From assembly GCF_902459665.1 (NCBI RefSeq), contig NZ_CABPSL010000001.1, positions 372,001-436,000 of the forward strand: 64,000 bases of DNA, in the 5' to 3' direction. Within the stretch, counting starts at the first letter, position 1. The number at the start of each line of letters is the position of its first letter. This DNA comes from Pandoraea cepalis (GTDB taxonomy: Bacteria > Pseudomonadota > Gammaproteobacteria > Burkholderiales > Burkholderiaceae). The notes beneath the pieces were generated by a model. That model was not told the origin of the DNA. It ran no database searches and saw nothing but the letters and a program-made list of their open reading frames with translations. Below, piece after piece: positions 48,715 to 57,950 of this stretch. A program made the position numbers and the translations under genes.

Positions 48715-49200
48715 TCAGCGAGTCTTGGGAGACGACGTTGCCGAGGGACTTGCCGCCAACACGAACAGCGTTTGCTGCATCAGTGCGCAAAGCGTCCATT
48801 TGTCGTCGTCGACAACGAACAGTTCGGCGGTGGCGACGATCAGCGTGCGACCGGCTTTCACGACCTGGCCGCGTCCGATCAGTGTATCGCCCTTGCCGGG
48901 CGCGAGAACGTTCAGTTTGTATTCGGCGGTGACCAGTTCCTGGTCCGGCGAGATGCGGGTGTAGCCTGCGTAGCCGCCGGCGGAGTCTGCGATGGCGCCG
49001 ATCACTCCCCCATGGAAAAAGCCGTGCTGCTGGTTGACCTTGTCCGAGAACGGCAGCGAGATTTCGCAGTGGCCGTCGGCAAGATGCGAGAGCAGCGCGC
49101 CCCAATGCGTCATGACGCCCTGTTTGTCGAAGCTGGCGCGGATTTTTGCGGCGACGGCGTCGTCGAGCGGTGCAGCGTGAGAGACAGGGAGGTTGGCCAT
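48715..49200 (-). CDS. PaaI-type hotdog thioesterase
   Basis: 161 aa hotdog-fold protein with the PaaI-like HGGVIGAIADSAGGYAGYT and EYKLNVLAPGKGDTLIG segments. It should hydrolyse an acyl-CoA; here it sits first in the ivd transcription unit and may clear isovaleryl- or methylcrotonyl-CoA (inference). The 30-bp palindrome lies 41-70 bases upstream of its start. Confidence 0.85.
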   Translation of the reverse strand: MANLPVSHAAPLDDAVAAKIRASFDKQGVMTHWGALLSHLADGHCEISLPFSDKVNQQHGFFHGGVIGAIADSAGGYAGYTRISPDQELVTAEYKLNVLAPGKGDTLIGRGQVVKAGRTLIVATAELFVVDDDKWTLCALMQQTLFVLAASPSATSSPKTR

Positions 49201-49240
49201 GGTGGGAGCGAAAGTACGGACAAAGCCGAGTGCCCAGATA

Positions 49241-49270
49241 TTACTTTACGTTTACGTAAACGTAAAGTAA
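49241..49270. promoter_or_regulatory. Perfect 30-bp palindrome with two overlapping LiuR-like boxes
   Basis: All 15 base pairs across the centre at 49255/49256 are complementary. Two overlapping 16-mers, TTTACGTTTACGTAAA (49245-49260) and TTTACGTAAACGTAAA (49251-49266), match the box at 25548. It lies just upstream of the thioesterase-ivd unit and between that unit and liuR, so it is the best candidate operator of the leucine-degradation operon. Confidence 0.8.
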
Positions 49271-49341
49271 GGGCTTTCCAGCATCGAAAGCGCGAAGGTC
49301 GGCCGGGCGGGAGGCGACCCCGGACAGGATGCAGGGAGAGG

Positions 49342-49381
49342 CGGGTTGAGGCGGGTTGGGCCGGGTTTGGGTGGGTTGGGG
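49342..49381 (+). repeat. G-run repeat, potential G-quadruplex
   Basis: Seven runs of three or more G separated by 1-7 bases (GGGTTGAGGCGGGTTGGGCC continuing in the same style). It lies in the 172 bases between the operator palindrome and the end of liuR; on the minus strand the complementary C-rich transcript would follow the liuR stop. Confidence 0.55.
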
Positions 49382-49442
49382 CAATAAGTGGTTGAAACCG
49401 GGGCCGACGCCAAGGCCGAAACAGAAGTCGAAACCTGACGAA

Positions 49443-49880
49443 TCAGTGCGACACGGCCGTCGTTTTCGACCGTTGAGCGACGTCGGCGGGTGCGGCTTCG
49501 CCGGCAGCCTCGAGCAGCGCGAGACATTGGGCTTCGTGTTGCGCGACCTCGTCGAGCGTGGCGTGAAGGTCTTCGAGTTGCTGCTCAAGCACCTGCCGAT
49601 GCTGGGACAGCGTTTCGAGGAACACGCGAAGCTGGGACACCGTATCCTTGGGCGACTCGTAGAGATCGAGAATCGACTTGATCTCCGAGAGCGTGAGTCC
49701 GAGACGTTTGCCGCGCAGCGTCAGCTTCAGGCGCGTGCGATCCTGCCCGGTGTAGACGCGGTGGCGCCCGCCAGGACCTTCGCGGGCCGGTGTGAGCAGC
49801 CCCTGATCCTCGTAGAAACGGATCGCGCGGGGCGTAATGTCGAACTCGCGGGCAAGCTCGGTAATCGTGTATGTGAGCAT
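49443..49880 (-). CDS. liuR: MerR-family regulator, LiuR type
   Basis: 145 aa. The N-terminal winged helix-turn-helix MLTYTITELAREFDITPRAI-RFYEDQGLLTPAREG is the MerR pattern; a long coiled-coil helix (about 78-120) allows dimerisation. The position beside ivd and the boxes around it match LiuR, the known MerR-type regulator of leucine/isovalerate degradation in proteobacteria. The ATG at 49880 aligns with the family start; a frame extension to 49952 would cover the promoter box. It is probably autoregulated through 49921-49936. Confidence 0.87.
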   Translation of the reverse strand: MLTYTITELAREFDITPRAIRFYEDQGLLTPAREGPGGRHRVYTGQDRTRLKLTLRGKRLGLTLSEIKSILDLYESPKDTVSQLRVFLETLSQHRQVLEQQLEDLHATLDEVAQHEAQCLALLEAAGEAAPADVAQRSKTTAVSH

Positions 49881-49920
49881 CGGGTTAAGCAGGTGCTTAC
49901 CATTGCAGATAGAATTGCCG

Positions 49921-49936
49921 TTTACGTTAGCGTCAA
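49921..49936. promoter_or_regulatory. LiuR-like box TTTACGTTAGCGTCAA
   Basis: Imperfect version of the same box, 40 bases before liuR and 73 bases before the divergent MBL-fold gene. It may control both. Confidence 0.65.
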
Positions 49937-50008
49937 GTTGCTTCCTATGCAATCGGTGACGGCGTTAACCGATAACGACAGAACAAGTCCATCTGGAGCG
50001 TGGTCCTC

Positions 50009-51091
50009 GTGAATGCCCTTGAACAACAACTGAATTACCCCCTCGGAGAATTCTTGCCGGAAGGCGGCACCGTGCACGAAGTGGCGCCAGGCGTCTTCTG
50101 GGTGCGCATGCCGCTGCCGTTCGTGCTCGATCACATCAACCTGTGGTTGCTGCGCGACGATATCGACGGCGTCAAAGGCTGGACCGTCGTCGATTGCGGC
50201 ATCACCCATCCGCAGATCAAGGCCTATTGGGAACAAGTGTTCGAGAACGCGCTCGGCGGCGAGCCGGTTCTGCGTGTCGTCGTCACGCATTGCCACCCCG
50301 ATCACCTCGGCCTCGCGCACTGGATCTGCAAGGGCGGCGACAAACCCCGCTGGTCGGCCCGGCTCGCCATGTCGCAGGGCGACTACGCATGGGGCCGCCT
50401 CATGTCGGAGGCCGTCAACAACAACGCCGCCAATGCCGGCGGAGAGTTCGCCGTGGCGCACTTTATTTCGCATGGTCTCGCCGATGAGGCCATGATCGAC
50501 CAGATCCGCCACCGCAAGACCTACTTCAGCGACCTCGTGCCCGAGGTGCCGTCGCGCTTCTTCCGCTTGCGCGATGGCGAGGCCCTGCGCATCGGCGGCA
50601 GCGACTGGCGTTTGATCGCGGGTTACGGCCACTCGCCGGAGCACATGGCGCTGTACTCCGAACAGCACAACGTGCTCATCTCCGGCGACATGGTGCTGCC
50701 GCGCATCTCGACCAACGTCAGCGTCTTCGACATCGAACCCGAAGCCAACTCGCTGCAACTGTTCCTCGACTCGCTCGGCGTCTATCTCGATCTGCCCGCC
50801 GATTGTCTCGTGCTGCCCTCGCATGGCCGGCCGTTCACCGGACTGCACACCCGCATCGGCCAACTGCGCGATCACCACACCGCGCGGCTGCAGGAAGTGC
50901 GCGACGCCTGCGCCCGGTCGCCGCAAAGCGCGGGCGATATCGTGCCGATCATGTTCCATCGCAAGCTCGATGCGCACCAGACCACCTTCGCCATGGGCGA
51001 AGCGCTGGCGCACCTGCACATGCTCTGGCGTTCGGGGGAACTCAAGCGCGAGCAGGATGCGAAGGGCGTCTGGCGCTTTTCCCCGGTTTGA
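50009..51091 (+). CDS. MBL-fold metallo-hydrolase
   Basis: About 360 aa. The metal motif THCHPDHLGLAHW and later GHSPEHMALYSEQHNVLISGD and LPSHGRPF are MBL hallmarks; the C-terminal third is helical. It is divergently transcribed from liuR, with a LiuR-like box between, so it may belong to the leucine/acyl-CoA regulon. The substrate is unknown. The GTG at 50009 has GGAG at good spacing; an in-frame GTG at 50000 is only 2 bases from the GGAG. Confidence 0.86.
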   Translation: MNALEQQLNYPLGEFLPEGGTVHEVAPGVFWVRMPLPFVLDHINLWLLRDDIDGVKGWTVVDCGITHPQIKAYWEQVFENALGGEPVLRVVVTHCHPDHLGLAHWICKGGDKPRWSARLAMSQGDYAWGRLMSEAVNNNAANAGGEFAVAHFISHGLADEAMIDQIRHRKTYFSDLVPEVPSRFFRLRDGEALRIGGSDWRLIAGYGHSPEHMALYSEQHNVLISGDMVLPRISTNVSVFDIEPEANSLQLFLDSLGVYLDLPADCLVLPSHGRPFTGLHTRIGQLRDHHTARLQEVRDACARSPQSAGDIVPIMFHRKLDAHQTTFAMGEALAHLHMLWRSGELKREQDAKGVWRFSPV

Positions 51092-51198
51092 TCGGACCTG
51101 CGTGACCGACCTGCACGACGACCGGCCTTCGCGGCAGGTGCGAGCGACAGGCATGAGCGTCGCGTATGAGCGGCCGACCGGATCGGTTGGCCACAAAA

Positions 51199-51241
51199 CA
51201 ATGCCCCGGTGACCGAATCAGGTCGCCGGGGCATTGCTTTT
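51199..51241. terminator. Strong bidirectional Rho-independent terminator
   Basis: CAATGCCCCGGTGACC pairs with GGTCGCCGGGGCATTG (one mismatch), loop GAATCA, then CTTTT on the plus strand and TGTTTTG on the minus strand. It serves both the MBL gene and the convergent MFS gene. Confidence 0.85.
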
Positions 51242-51271
51242 GCGCGCGTGTTTTCGGCGTCGCGTGCGACG

Positions 51272-52591
51272 TCAGGCGTGCTGCGTCGATGCCGCCGTGT
51301 TGCGGCCGTCGCGACCGAGCAAACCGTACGTCACCAGGCTGATCGTCACCGTCATCAGAATGTAATACGCGGGGGCCAGCGGGTTCTGCGTCGCCTTGAT
51401 CAGGTAGGTGATCCAGAACGGCGCGAGACCGCCGAACAACATCACCGAGACGTTGTAGAGAATCGAGACGCCCGTCGAGCGCACGCCGACCGGGAACACC
51501 TCGGTGACCGCCGTCGGGAACGCGCCCCACACGAAGCCCATGCAGACGGCCGGCAGAATCTGCGCGAGCAGCAGATTGCCCATCGACGGCGCACCGTGCA
51601 GCCGCGTGAACATCCAGAACGACGTCAGGCCATAGAGCAGCACGAACAGCAGAATCAGCGGTTTGCGGCCCACGCGATCCGAAATCCAGCCCGTGAGCGG
51701 GCACAGCGCGGCGATCAGCATGGCGGCGATGAACGTCGACAGGCTCGCGGCGCCCTGCGTCAATCCCAACTGCTTGACTGCGTAGATCGGTGTATAGATC
51801 AGCGTGACGTAGAACGACGTTGTTGCGGCAACCGTCAGGCCGAAGCCGGCGATGAGGGCGCGATAGTGATGCGAGAAGACGTCGGCGAGCGGTGTGCGGC
51901 GGGTCGGTGCACGCGCGGCCGCGTAGGCCAGAAACTCTGGCGACTCGGTCATGCGACGTCGAATATAAAAGCCCACCGGACCGATCAGAATCCCGAACAG
52001 AAACGGAAGACGCCAGCCCCACGATTCGAGTGCTTCCTTGGTGAGCGACGTGTTGAGCACATACGCGCACAGCCCGGCGAACGCGACGGCCAGTGCCTGC
52101 GAGCACATTTGAAAACTGCCGTAGAAGCCGCGCAGGTGAGGCGGCGAAAACTCGATGAGCATGGCCGTCGAGCCGCCGAATTCACCGCCCGCCGAGAAGC
52201 CCTGAATGACGCGTGCCAGCAGGATAAGCAGCGGCGCGGCGAAGCCGATCGCCGCATACGTCGGCGCGATGCCGATCAGGCCCGTGCCCAGCGCCATGAG
52301 CAACACCATGACCGAGAGCGCCGACTTGCGCCCGGCCCGGTCGGCGTACAAACCGAATGCGAGCCCGCCGATGGGACGGAAGAAGAACGCTACGCCAAGC
52401 GACGCCACACTCGCGAGCAGCGAGTTCGTATCGTTTTCCGCAGGGAAGAAGAGTTTCGCGATGATGACCGCGAAGAGACCGTAGACCGTAAAGTCGAACC
52501 ACTCGAATGCATTGCCCAGCGTGGAACCGATCACCGCTTTGCGTCGCAGTGCCGGATCGATGACCGGCGCGCCGGTGGGGGTTGCCTGCAT
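51272..52591 (-). CDS. MFS transporter, metabolite:H+ symporter (MHS) type
   Basis: 439 aa with 12 predicted helices. It begins GSTLGNAFEWFDFTVYGLFA, and the MFS loop motif YADRAGRKSALS plus RVIQGFSAGGEFGGSTAML are typical of the ProP/ShiA/KgtP group, which imports organic acids, osmolytes or shikimate with protons. The specific substrate cannot be read from sequence. The second half has GWISDRVGRKPLILL. It is inner-membrane and convergent with the MBL gene. Confidence 0.9.
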   Translation of the reverse strand: MQATPTGAPVIDPALRRKAVIGSTLGNAFEWFDFTVYGLFAVIIAKLFFPAENDTNSLLASVASLGVAFFFRPIGGLAFGLYADRAGRKSALSVMVLLMALGTGLIGIAPTYAAIGFAAPLLILLARVIQGFSAGGEFGGSTAMLIEFSPPHLRGFYGSFQMCSQALAVAFAGLCAYVLNTSLTKEALESWGWRLPFLFGILIGPVGFYIRRRMTESPEFLAYAAARAPTRRTPLADVFSHHYRALIAGFGLTVAATTSFYVTLIYTPIYAVKQLGLTQGAASLSTFIAAMLIAALCPLTGWISDRVGRKPLILLFVLLYGLTSFWMFTRLHGAPSMGNLLLAQILPAVCMGFVWGAFPTAVTEVFPVGVRSTGVSILYNVSVMLFGGLAPFWITYLIKATQNPLAPAYYILMTVTISLVTYGLLGRDGRNTAASTQHA

Positions 52592-52817
52592 ATGCCTCTC
52601 CTGCTTGGTTGGGCGTGCCGCAGTCGGATCGGTCTGCTAACGTCCGTCGACATCCGTCCGCTCGCTGACGGCAAGACCGGTTTAACGTCGTGTGTACCTC
52701 TATCGAAGTTACACAAGCACTCTAGCGCAGGTTCGCAATGCACCACAACGGTTCAATAATCCGCGCTGCCACGGCGGCCGGCGGCGTGTTCCAAGGGAGA
52801 AACGTGGGCCTGTCGGA

Positions 52818-53330
52818 CTATCGATTCCCGCGGCTACCTTTCCACCGGTAGTCTCGTTGACCGACCCATTCCCACGTGCCGGTGTAGGGGTTGAACTCGT
52901 AGCCTTCCCGGTATTCGCTGGTGTAGCAGCCGCCCTTCTGCAGATAGCATTTCTCGCTCAGGAAGTGAGCGGCATCGCGCGATGTGCGTGGTCGCGCCTG
53001 CGGCACGACGATATATGGCTGCGTGGGCGCGATGACGACGGGCGGTCGCGGTGCAATGATCAAGGGGGCGGGCGCGATGATGGTGGGCGCCGGCGTCACG
53101 ATCACCGGTGCAGGGGCGACGACCATGGGGGCGGGCGCGACGAGGGTCGGGGCGGGGCGGATGTACGATTCCGGCGGGCCGACGATTTGCCAGTTGCCGG
53201 GATCCAACGCCGCGCACCCGGAAACCATCAGGGCAAGCGGCAGGCTAAGGATGAGGGTGATGCGTCGATGAAGCGCGACGCCGCGATTGGGGCAAGCGCG
53301 TGACGCGGCTTGCGTTGACATGGCGTTCAT
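52818..53330 (-). CDS. Proline-rich lipoprotein, unknown function
   Basis: 170 aa. A type II signal peptide ends LMVSGC, giving lipid-modified C39. Residues about 58-104 are an imperfect repeat of PAP with Val/Ile pairs (VAPAPMVVAPAPVIVTPAPT), a likely extended spacer across the periplasm. The C-terminal domain has two cysteines (EKCYLQKGGC) and WEWVGQRDYRW. The start is at 53330 or 53321; neither has a strong ribosome-binding site. Confidence 0.7.
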   Translation of the reverse strand: MNAMSTQAASRACPNRGVALHRRITLILSLPLALMVSGCAALDPGNWQIVGPPESYIRPAPTLVAPAPMVVAPAPVIVTPAPTIIAPAPLIIAPRPPVVIAPTQPYIVVPQARPRTSRDAAHFLSEKCYLQKGGCYTSEYREGYEFNPYTGTWEWVGQRDYRWKGSRGNR

Positions 53331-53429
53331 GGGGACGTCGCGCGTTAGGGATTCGGAGCAATGTAACGCGTGACATTCAGCTTCCCCCGGTTTCACCCTT
53401 AGATTTGGGGAATATCCCTGCGTTGGCCG

Positions 53430-54284
53430 CTATTTGGGGCCTGTTGAAGGATCGTCGGGCGGCGGGTCGGCATGGGCCGAGGGGGCGTTTTGTACGTTGC
53501 GCTCGGACAACCGTGGCTTTCGCGGCGCACGGGCGAAGAGCATGTCGTAAAGCCAGCGCGGCAGGCATCGCATGACGCAGGCCACCACGCCCATTGGCCA
53601 CGGCAGCACCACGAAGCGCTTGCGTCGAGCAATCGCCGCGGCCGCCTTGCGCGCGAATGTGTCCGGGGGCATCAGGAACGGCATCGGAAACGGATTGCCA
53701 TCCGTCATTGGCGTGCGAATGTAGCCGGGCGCAATCGTCACGACCGCGACCTTGGCGGCGCGTAATTCCACTCGCAGGCTTTCGAGGTACGTCATCGCGG
53801 CGGCCTTCGATGCGCTGTAGGCGCCATGCCCGGGCAGACCGCGCACACCGGCCACGCTGCCGATACCGACGAGCGTGCCGTGCTTGCGTTCGCGCATTGG
53901 CGCGACGAAGGGGCTGAACGTGGCCACCATCGCCAGCCAGTTGGTGGCCATGACCGACGCAAAGTGCGGCAGATCGGCCGGGTCTTCAGTCGTCACGCCG
54001 TGGCTGATGCCGGCATTCGCGATAACGATGTCCGGCACGCCGTGACGCGCCATGAAGTCGTCGGCCGCCGCGCGCAACGCGAGCGCGTCACGCACGTCGA
54101 GCGCGTAGCTATGTACGGCATGCGGATGGGGGAGCGAGGCGGCCAGATCGGCGAGCCTGTCGCCGCGTCGGCCCACCAGCCCGAGGATGGCGCCCTGCGC
54201 CGCGTAGTGGCGTGCGAGTGCTTCGCCCAATCCACTCGAGGCGCCCGTGATAAAGACCTTCGGTGATGTCGTGTGTGTTGCCAT
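53430..54284 (-). CDS. Short-chain dehydrogenase/reductase
   Basis: 284 aa SDR. TGASSGLGEALARHY is the nucleotide motif, ANAGIS the NAG motif, and YSASKAAAMTYLESLRVEL holds the catalytic Tyr and Lys. After the SDR core it has a hydrophobic stretch (VVLPWPMGVVACVMRCLPRW, about 232-251) and a basic/Pro-rich tail, so it is probably membrane-associated. The substrate is unknown. Confidence 0.88.
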   Translation of the reverse strand: MATHTTSPKVFITGASSGLGEALARHYAAQGAILGLVGRRGDRLADLAASLPHPHAVHSYALDVRDALALRAAADDFMARHGVPDIVIANAGISHGVTTEDPADLPHFASVMATNWLAMVATFSPFVAPMRERKHGTLVGIGSVAGVRGLPGHGAYSASKAAAMTYLESLRVELRAAKVAVVTIAPGYIRTPMTDGNPFPMPFLMPPDTFARKAAAAIARRKRFVVLPWPMGVVACVMRCLPRWLYDMLFARAPRKPRLSERNVQNAPSAHADPPPDDPSTGPK

Positions 54285-54290
54285 CTAATG

Positions 54291-54314
54291 CAAAAGCCCG
54301 GCCGGGGCCGGGCT
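54291..54314 (-). terminator. Rho-independent terminator of dsbA
   Basis: AGCCCGGCC (54295-54303) and GGCCGGGCT (54306-54314) form a compact hairpin; on the minus strand it is followed by TTTTGC. It lies 17 bases after the dsbA stop. Confidence 0.75.
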
Positions 54315-54330
54315 GGGTGAGCGGCGAAGC

Positions 54331-55014
54331 TTACAGCTTCTTCGCGCGGATCTGGTTGATGATGGCGTCGGCCGTCTTGAGCGCCGCATCGAACGTCTGC
54401 TGCTCGGTCGTGGCCGGCTTGCCGGCCTTTTGCAGGGCGTCGCCCGAGGTGGCCGGCGAGACCAGGTACTTGCCCTGGATCGCGATCGTCGGCACGCCGT
54501 CGATCTTGTAGTCCTGCCACGTCTTGTTGGCCGTCTTCACGCTGGCCTGGGTCGAGAAGCCGTTATAGGCGTCGAGATACTTCTGCTTGTCGATGCCGAA
54601 CTGCGTGAGGAAGTCGGCCTGGGTCTGCGCCGTCAGCAGATAGTTGTGCTTGACGTGGATCTCGTTGAAGACCTTCGGCGTGAGTTCGCCTTCGCGGCCC
54701 AGCGCGCGGAGTGCGTAGAACATACGGGTGTGCGGCTCGAAGCGGTCCTGGAAGGCGACCGGCACGCGCTTGAACACGACATCCTTGCCTTGCTTCTTGA
54801 CCCACGCTTCCAGCGACGGTTCGAGCGCATTGCAGTGCGGGCAGCCATACCAGAAGAATTCGGTGACTTCGATTTTGCCCGCGCCGGCCGACGTGGGCTG
54901 TGCTTGCGGCAACACCAGGTAATCGGTTCCCGCGACCGGGGCTTCGGGCGAGGCCGAGGCGGCGCCGCAAAGGAAACCGAAAGACAGCAGAACGGTACCA
55001 AGAAGTTTTTTCAT
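54331..55014 (-). CDS. dsbA: Thiol:disulfide interchange protein DsbA
   Basis: 227 aa. The signal peptide ends ASA. The active site is C58-PH-C61 in FFWYGCPHCNALEP, with the cis-proline loop DGVPTIAI near 173. It introduces disulfides into periplasmic proteins. It is a monocistronic-looking gene with its own terminator. Confidence 0.95.
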   Translation of the reverse strand: MKKLLGTVLLSFGFLCGAASASPEAPVAGTDYLVLPQAQPTSAGAGKIEVTEFFWYGCPHCNALEPSLEAWVKKQGKDVVFKRVPVAFQDRFEPHTRMFYALRALGREGELTPKVFNEIHVKHNYLLTAQTQADFLTQFGIDKQKYLDAYNGFSTQASVKTANKTWQDYKIDGVPTIAIQGKYLVSPATSGDALQKAGKPATTEQQTFDAALKTADAIINQIRAKKL

Positions 55015-55223
55015 GATCGTTGTTGAGGAGTGAGGCAGACGCGCCAGCCATCGGTTGGCCGGCGTTCCTGCGAAACCATATCCCGGATTCAGACAGATAA
55101 GCTAGTGCGTATGACCAGCGCCGCGCTGCCGGGTTCAACCTCCCGGCAACCCCGGCGTTTCCCGAACGATGCCGCCGGTGAGGCATGCATTCCGCACGGG
55201 CGCGACGCGGTGCCGGGCGACGA

Positions 55224-55255
55224 AACAAAAGGCGTTGTCCTTATCGAGCAACGCC
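55224..55255 (-). terminator. Rho-independent terminator after the SPOR gene
   Basis: GGCGTTG (55231-55237) and CAACGCC (55249-55255); the minus strand continues TTTTGTTT. It lies 8 bases beyond the SPOR gene stop. Confidence 0.7.
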
Positions 55256-55263
55256 TCTTGCGT

Positions 55264-55935
55264 TTATTGCTTCGTGAAGCGGATCACGGCCGTATCGTAG
55301 CCACCATCCTGCAGGCGCTGACGCACATGGTTCATCTCGTCGAGCTTGCCGTACGGGCCGAGGCGCACGCGGTAGAGCGTCAGACCGTTGGCATCGCGCT
55401 GCGTGACTTTCGCCTCGAAGCCCGAGAGCGCCAACTTGGCGCGCAGTTGCTCGGCGTCGCTCTGCGACTTGAATGCGCCGACTTGCAGGTAGTAGCCCGT
55501 GTTGGCGGTGTCCGTCGCGCTGGCGGGCGGCGTGGTCTGCGGCGCGACCGGCACCGTCGACTTGCCGCTGAGAATATCGGCGGGCGACGGCTTTGTCGGG
55601 GCCGGTGCCGTGGGCGCGGACGCGGTGGGCGACGTGACCGGTGTGCCGGGTACGAGCGGCGACGTCACGGCCTGCGAGGCCGACTCCGGCCCGGCCACGG
55701 CCGACGCGGCGCCCGGCAGCGGCGTGCGCGGCTGCAGCGACTTGTTCGGATCGGGCGCTTGCGCGGCCGGCGAGTTATCGGCCGGGCGCGGCGGCGTCTT
55801 TTCGACGAATGGGGTCGGCGTCTTCGTGATGTAGAGCGCGACGACGACGGCAACGGCCAGCCCAACGATAAGGCCGAGCACGATGCCCAGAAAAGTACCG
55901 CCCCGCTGGCGGGGAGGCCGACGTGTGTTTGCCAT
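55264..55935 (-). CDS. SPOR-domain protein, FtsN-like
   Basis: 223 aa. A basic N-terminus and one membrane helix (about 15-36, FLGIVLGLIVGLAVAVVVAL) precede a Pro/Ala/Ser-rich linker (about 40-140) and a C-terminal SPOR domain (YYLQVGAFKSQSDAEQLRAK onward, about 148-223) that binds denuded peptidoglycan at the division site. It lies downstream of argS, a common arrangement of ftsN-like genes in betaproteobacteria. Confidence 0.9.
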   Translation of the reverse strand: MANTRRPPRQRGGTFLGIVLGLIVGLAVAVVVALYITKTPTPFVEKTPPRPADNSPAAQAPDPNKSLQPRTPLPGAASAVAGPESASQAVTSPLVPGTPVTSPTASAPTAPAPTKPSPADILSGKSTVPVAPQTTPPASATDTANTGYYLQVGAFKSQSDAEQLRAKLALSGFEAKVTQRDANGLTLYRVRLGPYGKLDEMNHVRQRLQDGGYDTAVIRFTKQ

Positions 55936-56001
55936 CGAGTCGATTCCGTCCTTACAGAGTTCCGATGCGTTTGCCGTTCGGAAGGGTTGGATAACTGGGG
56001 C

Positions 56002-57783
56002 TTACATCTTGGCCGGGGTCGACACGCCCAGCACGGCAAGACCGTTGCGCAGCACCTGACGCGTGGCCGCCAGCAGCGCCAGACGCGCGTGCTTGACGGT
56101 CTCGTCGTCGACCAGCACGCGATCGGCGTTGTAGAAGGAGTGGAACGCCCCCGCCAGATCCCGCAGATAGAAGGCCACGGCGTGCGGCGCAAGTTCCTCG
56201 GCCGCGCGTGTGAGCATGTCCGGGTATTCGGCGAGCAGTTGCAGCAGCGCGAGCGCGCGTTCGCTGTCGAGCGGCGCGAGGTCGGTGTGGGCCAAACGGG
56301 CGTCGTCGCCGCCCCATTGCGTGAGGATCGAGCAGATGCGGGCGTGCGCATACTGCACGTAGTACACCGGGTTCTCGTCGTTCTGCTTGAGCGCGAGATC
56401 CACGTCGAACACGAATTCGGTGTCTGCCTTGCGCGAAATTAGGAAGAAGCGCACGGCGTCGCGGCCACGGCGCAGGGCGGCTTCACGCTCGGCCGGATCC
56501 GTAATCGGGGTTTCGGCCGTGATGCCGCCCGACCACTCGATCAGGTCGCGCACGGTCACATAGCTGCCCGCGCGCTTGGAGATCTTCACCTCTTCGCCGT
56601 GGCGCATGACGGTGACCATCTTGTGCAGCACGTAGTCGGGGTAGCCCGTCGGAATGCCGATGCCCAGGGCCTGCAACCCCGCGCGCACGCGGGCGATAGT
56701 GCCGTGGTGGTCCGACCCCTGCACGTTGATGACTTGATGGAAGCCGCGCGCCCACTTGCGGGTGTGATAGGCAACGTCCGGCACGAAGTACGTGTACGTG
56801 CCGTCGGACTTGCGCATCACGCGGTCCTTGTCGTCGCCGTAATCGGTCGTGCGCAGCCACAGCGCGCCGTCCTGTTCGTACGTCACGCCCGCGTCGACGA
56901 GCGCCTGCACCGTGCGCTCGACACTGCCGTCGGCATAGAGCGACGACTCGAGGTAGTACTGATCGAAGCGCACACCGAAGGTCTGCAGATCGATGTCCTG
57001 CTCGCGGCGCAGATAGGCCACGGCGAATGCGCGGATCGAATCGATGTCCTCGATGTCGCCGCTGCCGGTGACCGGGGCGCCGTCGGAGGCCTGCACGGTC
57101 TTGCGTGCGAGGAAGTCTTGTGCGATGTCGCCGATGTAGTCGCCGTTGTAGGCCGATTCCGGCCACTCGGCGTCGCCCGGCTTGAGGCCGCGTGCGCGCG
57201 CCTGCACCGAGGTGGCGAGCGTCTGGATCTGCACGCCGGCGTCGTTGTAATAGAACTCGCGATGGACCGGATGGCCTTGCGTGCCCAGCAGCGCCGAGAT
57301 CGTGTCGCCGAGCGCGGCCTGACGGCCGTGACCCACGTGCAGCGGGCCGGTCGGGTTGGCCGAGACGAACTCGACGAGCACCGGCGCGTCGTCGTGGCGC
57401 ACAGCGCAGTGGCCGAAGGCGGCGCCTTCGGTCAGGATCGCGCGCGCCACCGACTGCTTCGCGGCGTTGGCCAGACGCAGGTTGATGAAGCCGGGGCCGG
57501 CGATCTCAACCGCGTCGACGAGTCCGCTCGCGCGGGCGTCGGCGAGGATGGCGTCGGCAATCTTCTGGGCCAGCTCGCGCGGATTGGCGCGCAGCGGCTT
57601 CGCGAGTTGCATTGCCACGTTGCAGGCCAGATCGCCATGCGCGGCGACTTTCGGGCGTTCGAGCAGGATAGTCGGCAAGGCCGGCGCATTTTGCGCGGGG
57701 GTCGCAGTGCCGTCTGCGGGCATCAGACCGGCGACGAGGTCGCCGATCAGCGCGACGAGAGCATTCTTTTGTGCAGGTAGCAT
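56002..57783 (-). CDS. argS: Arginyl-tRNA synthetase
   Basis: 593 aa class-I enzyme. The HIGH-type motif is HVGH (149-152) in [34 protein letters not shown] occupies the KMSKS-equivalent loop; the DALR anticodon domain closes the protein. It charges tRNA(Arg). The start at 57783 gives the usual N-terminal Add1 domain. It probably forms an operon with the SPOR gene (66 bases). Confidence 0.96.
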   Translation of the reverse strand: MLPAQKNALVALIGDLVAGLMPADGTATPAQNAPALPTILLERPKVAAHGDLACNVAMQLAKPLRANPRELAQKIADAILADARASGLVDAVEIAGPGFINLRLANAAKQSVARAILTEGAAFGHCAVRHDDAPVLVEFVSANPTGPLHVGHGRQAALGDTISALLGTQGHPVHREFYYNDAGVQIQTLATSVQARARGLKPGDAEWPESAYNGDYIGDIAQDFLARKTVQASDGAPVTGSGDIEDIDSIRAFAVAYLRREQDIDLQTFGVRFDQYYLESSLYADGSVERTVQALVDAGVTYEQDGALWLRTTDYGDDKDRVMRKSDGTYTYFVPDVAYHTRKWARGFHQVINVQGSDHHGTIARVRAGLQALGIGIPTGYPDYVLHKMVTVMRHGEEVKISKRAGSYVTVRDLIEWSGGITAETPITDPAEREAALRRGRDAVRFFLISRKADTEFVFDVDLALKQNDENPVYYVQYAHARICSILTQWGGDDARLAHTDLAPLDSERALALLQLLAEYPDMLTRAAEELAPHAVAFYLRDLAGAFHSFYNADRVLVDDETVKHARLALLAATRQVLRNGLAVLGVSTPAKM

Positions 57784-57950
57784 TGGCGGGTGTTTCGGGT
57801 GCGTCCGGACGCGTCCGGACAGGCAATTGAATCGTCAGCACCGGATTTTAACAGGTGTATGATGAAGTCACGGTACCCGCTGATCCCACGCGTTGCGTGA
57901 CATGCGCTCGGGGCGGCGGAGGGGGTCACAACGCCAATAGGGAGACAACC

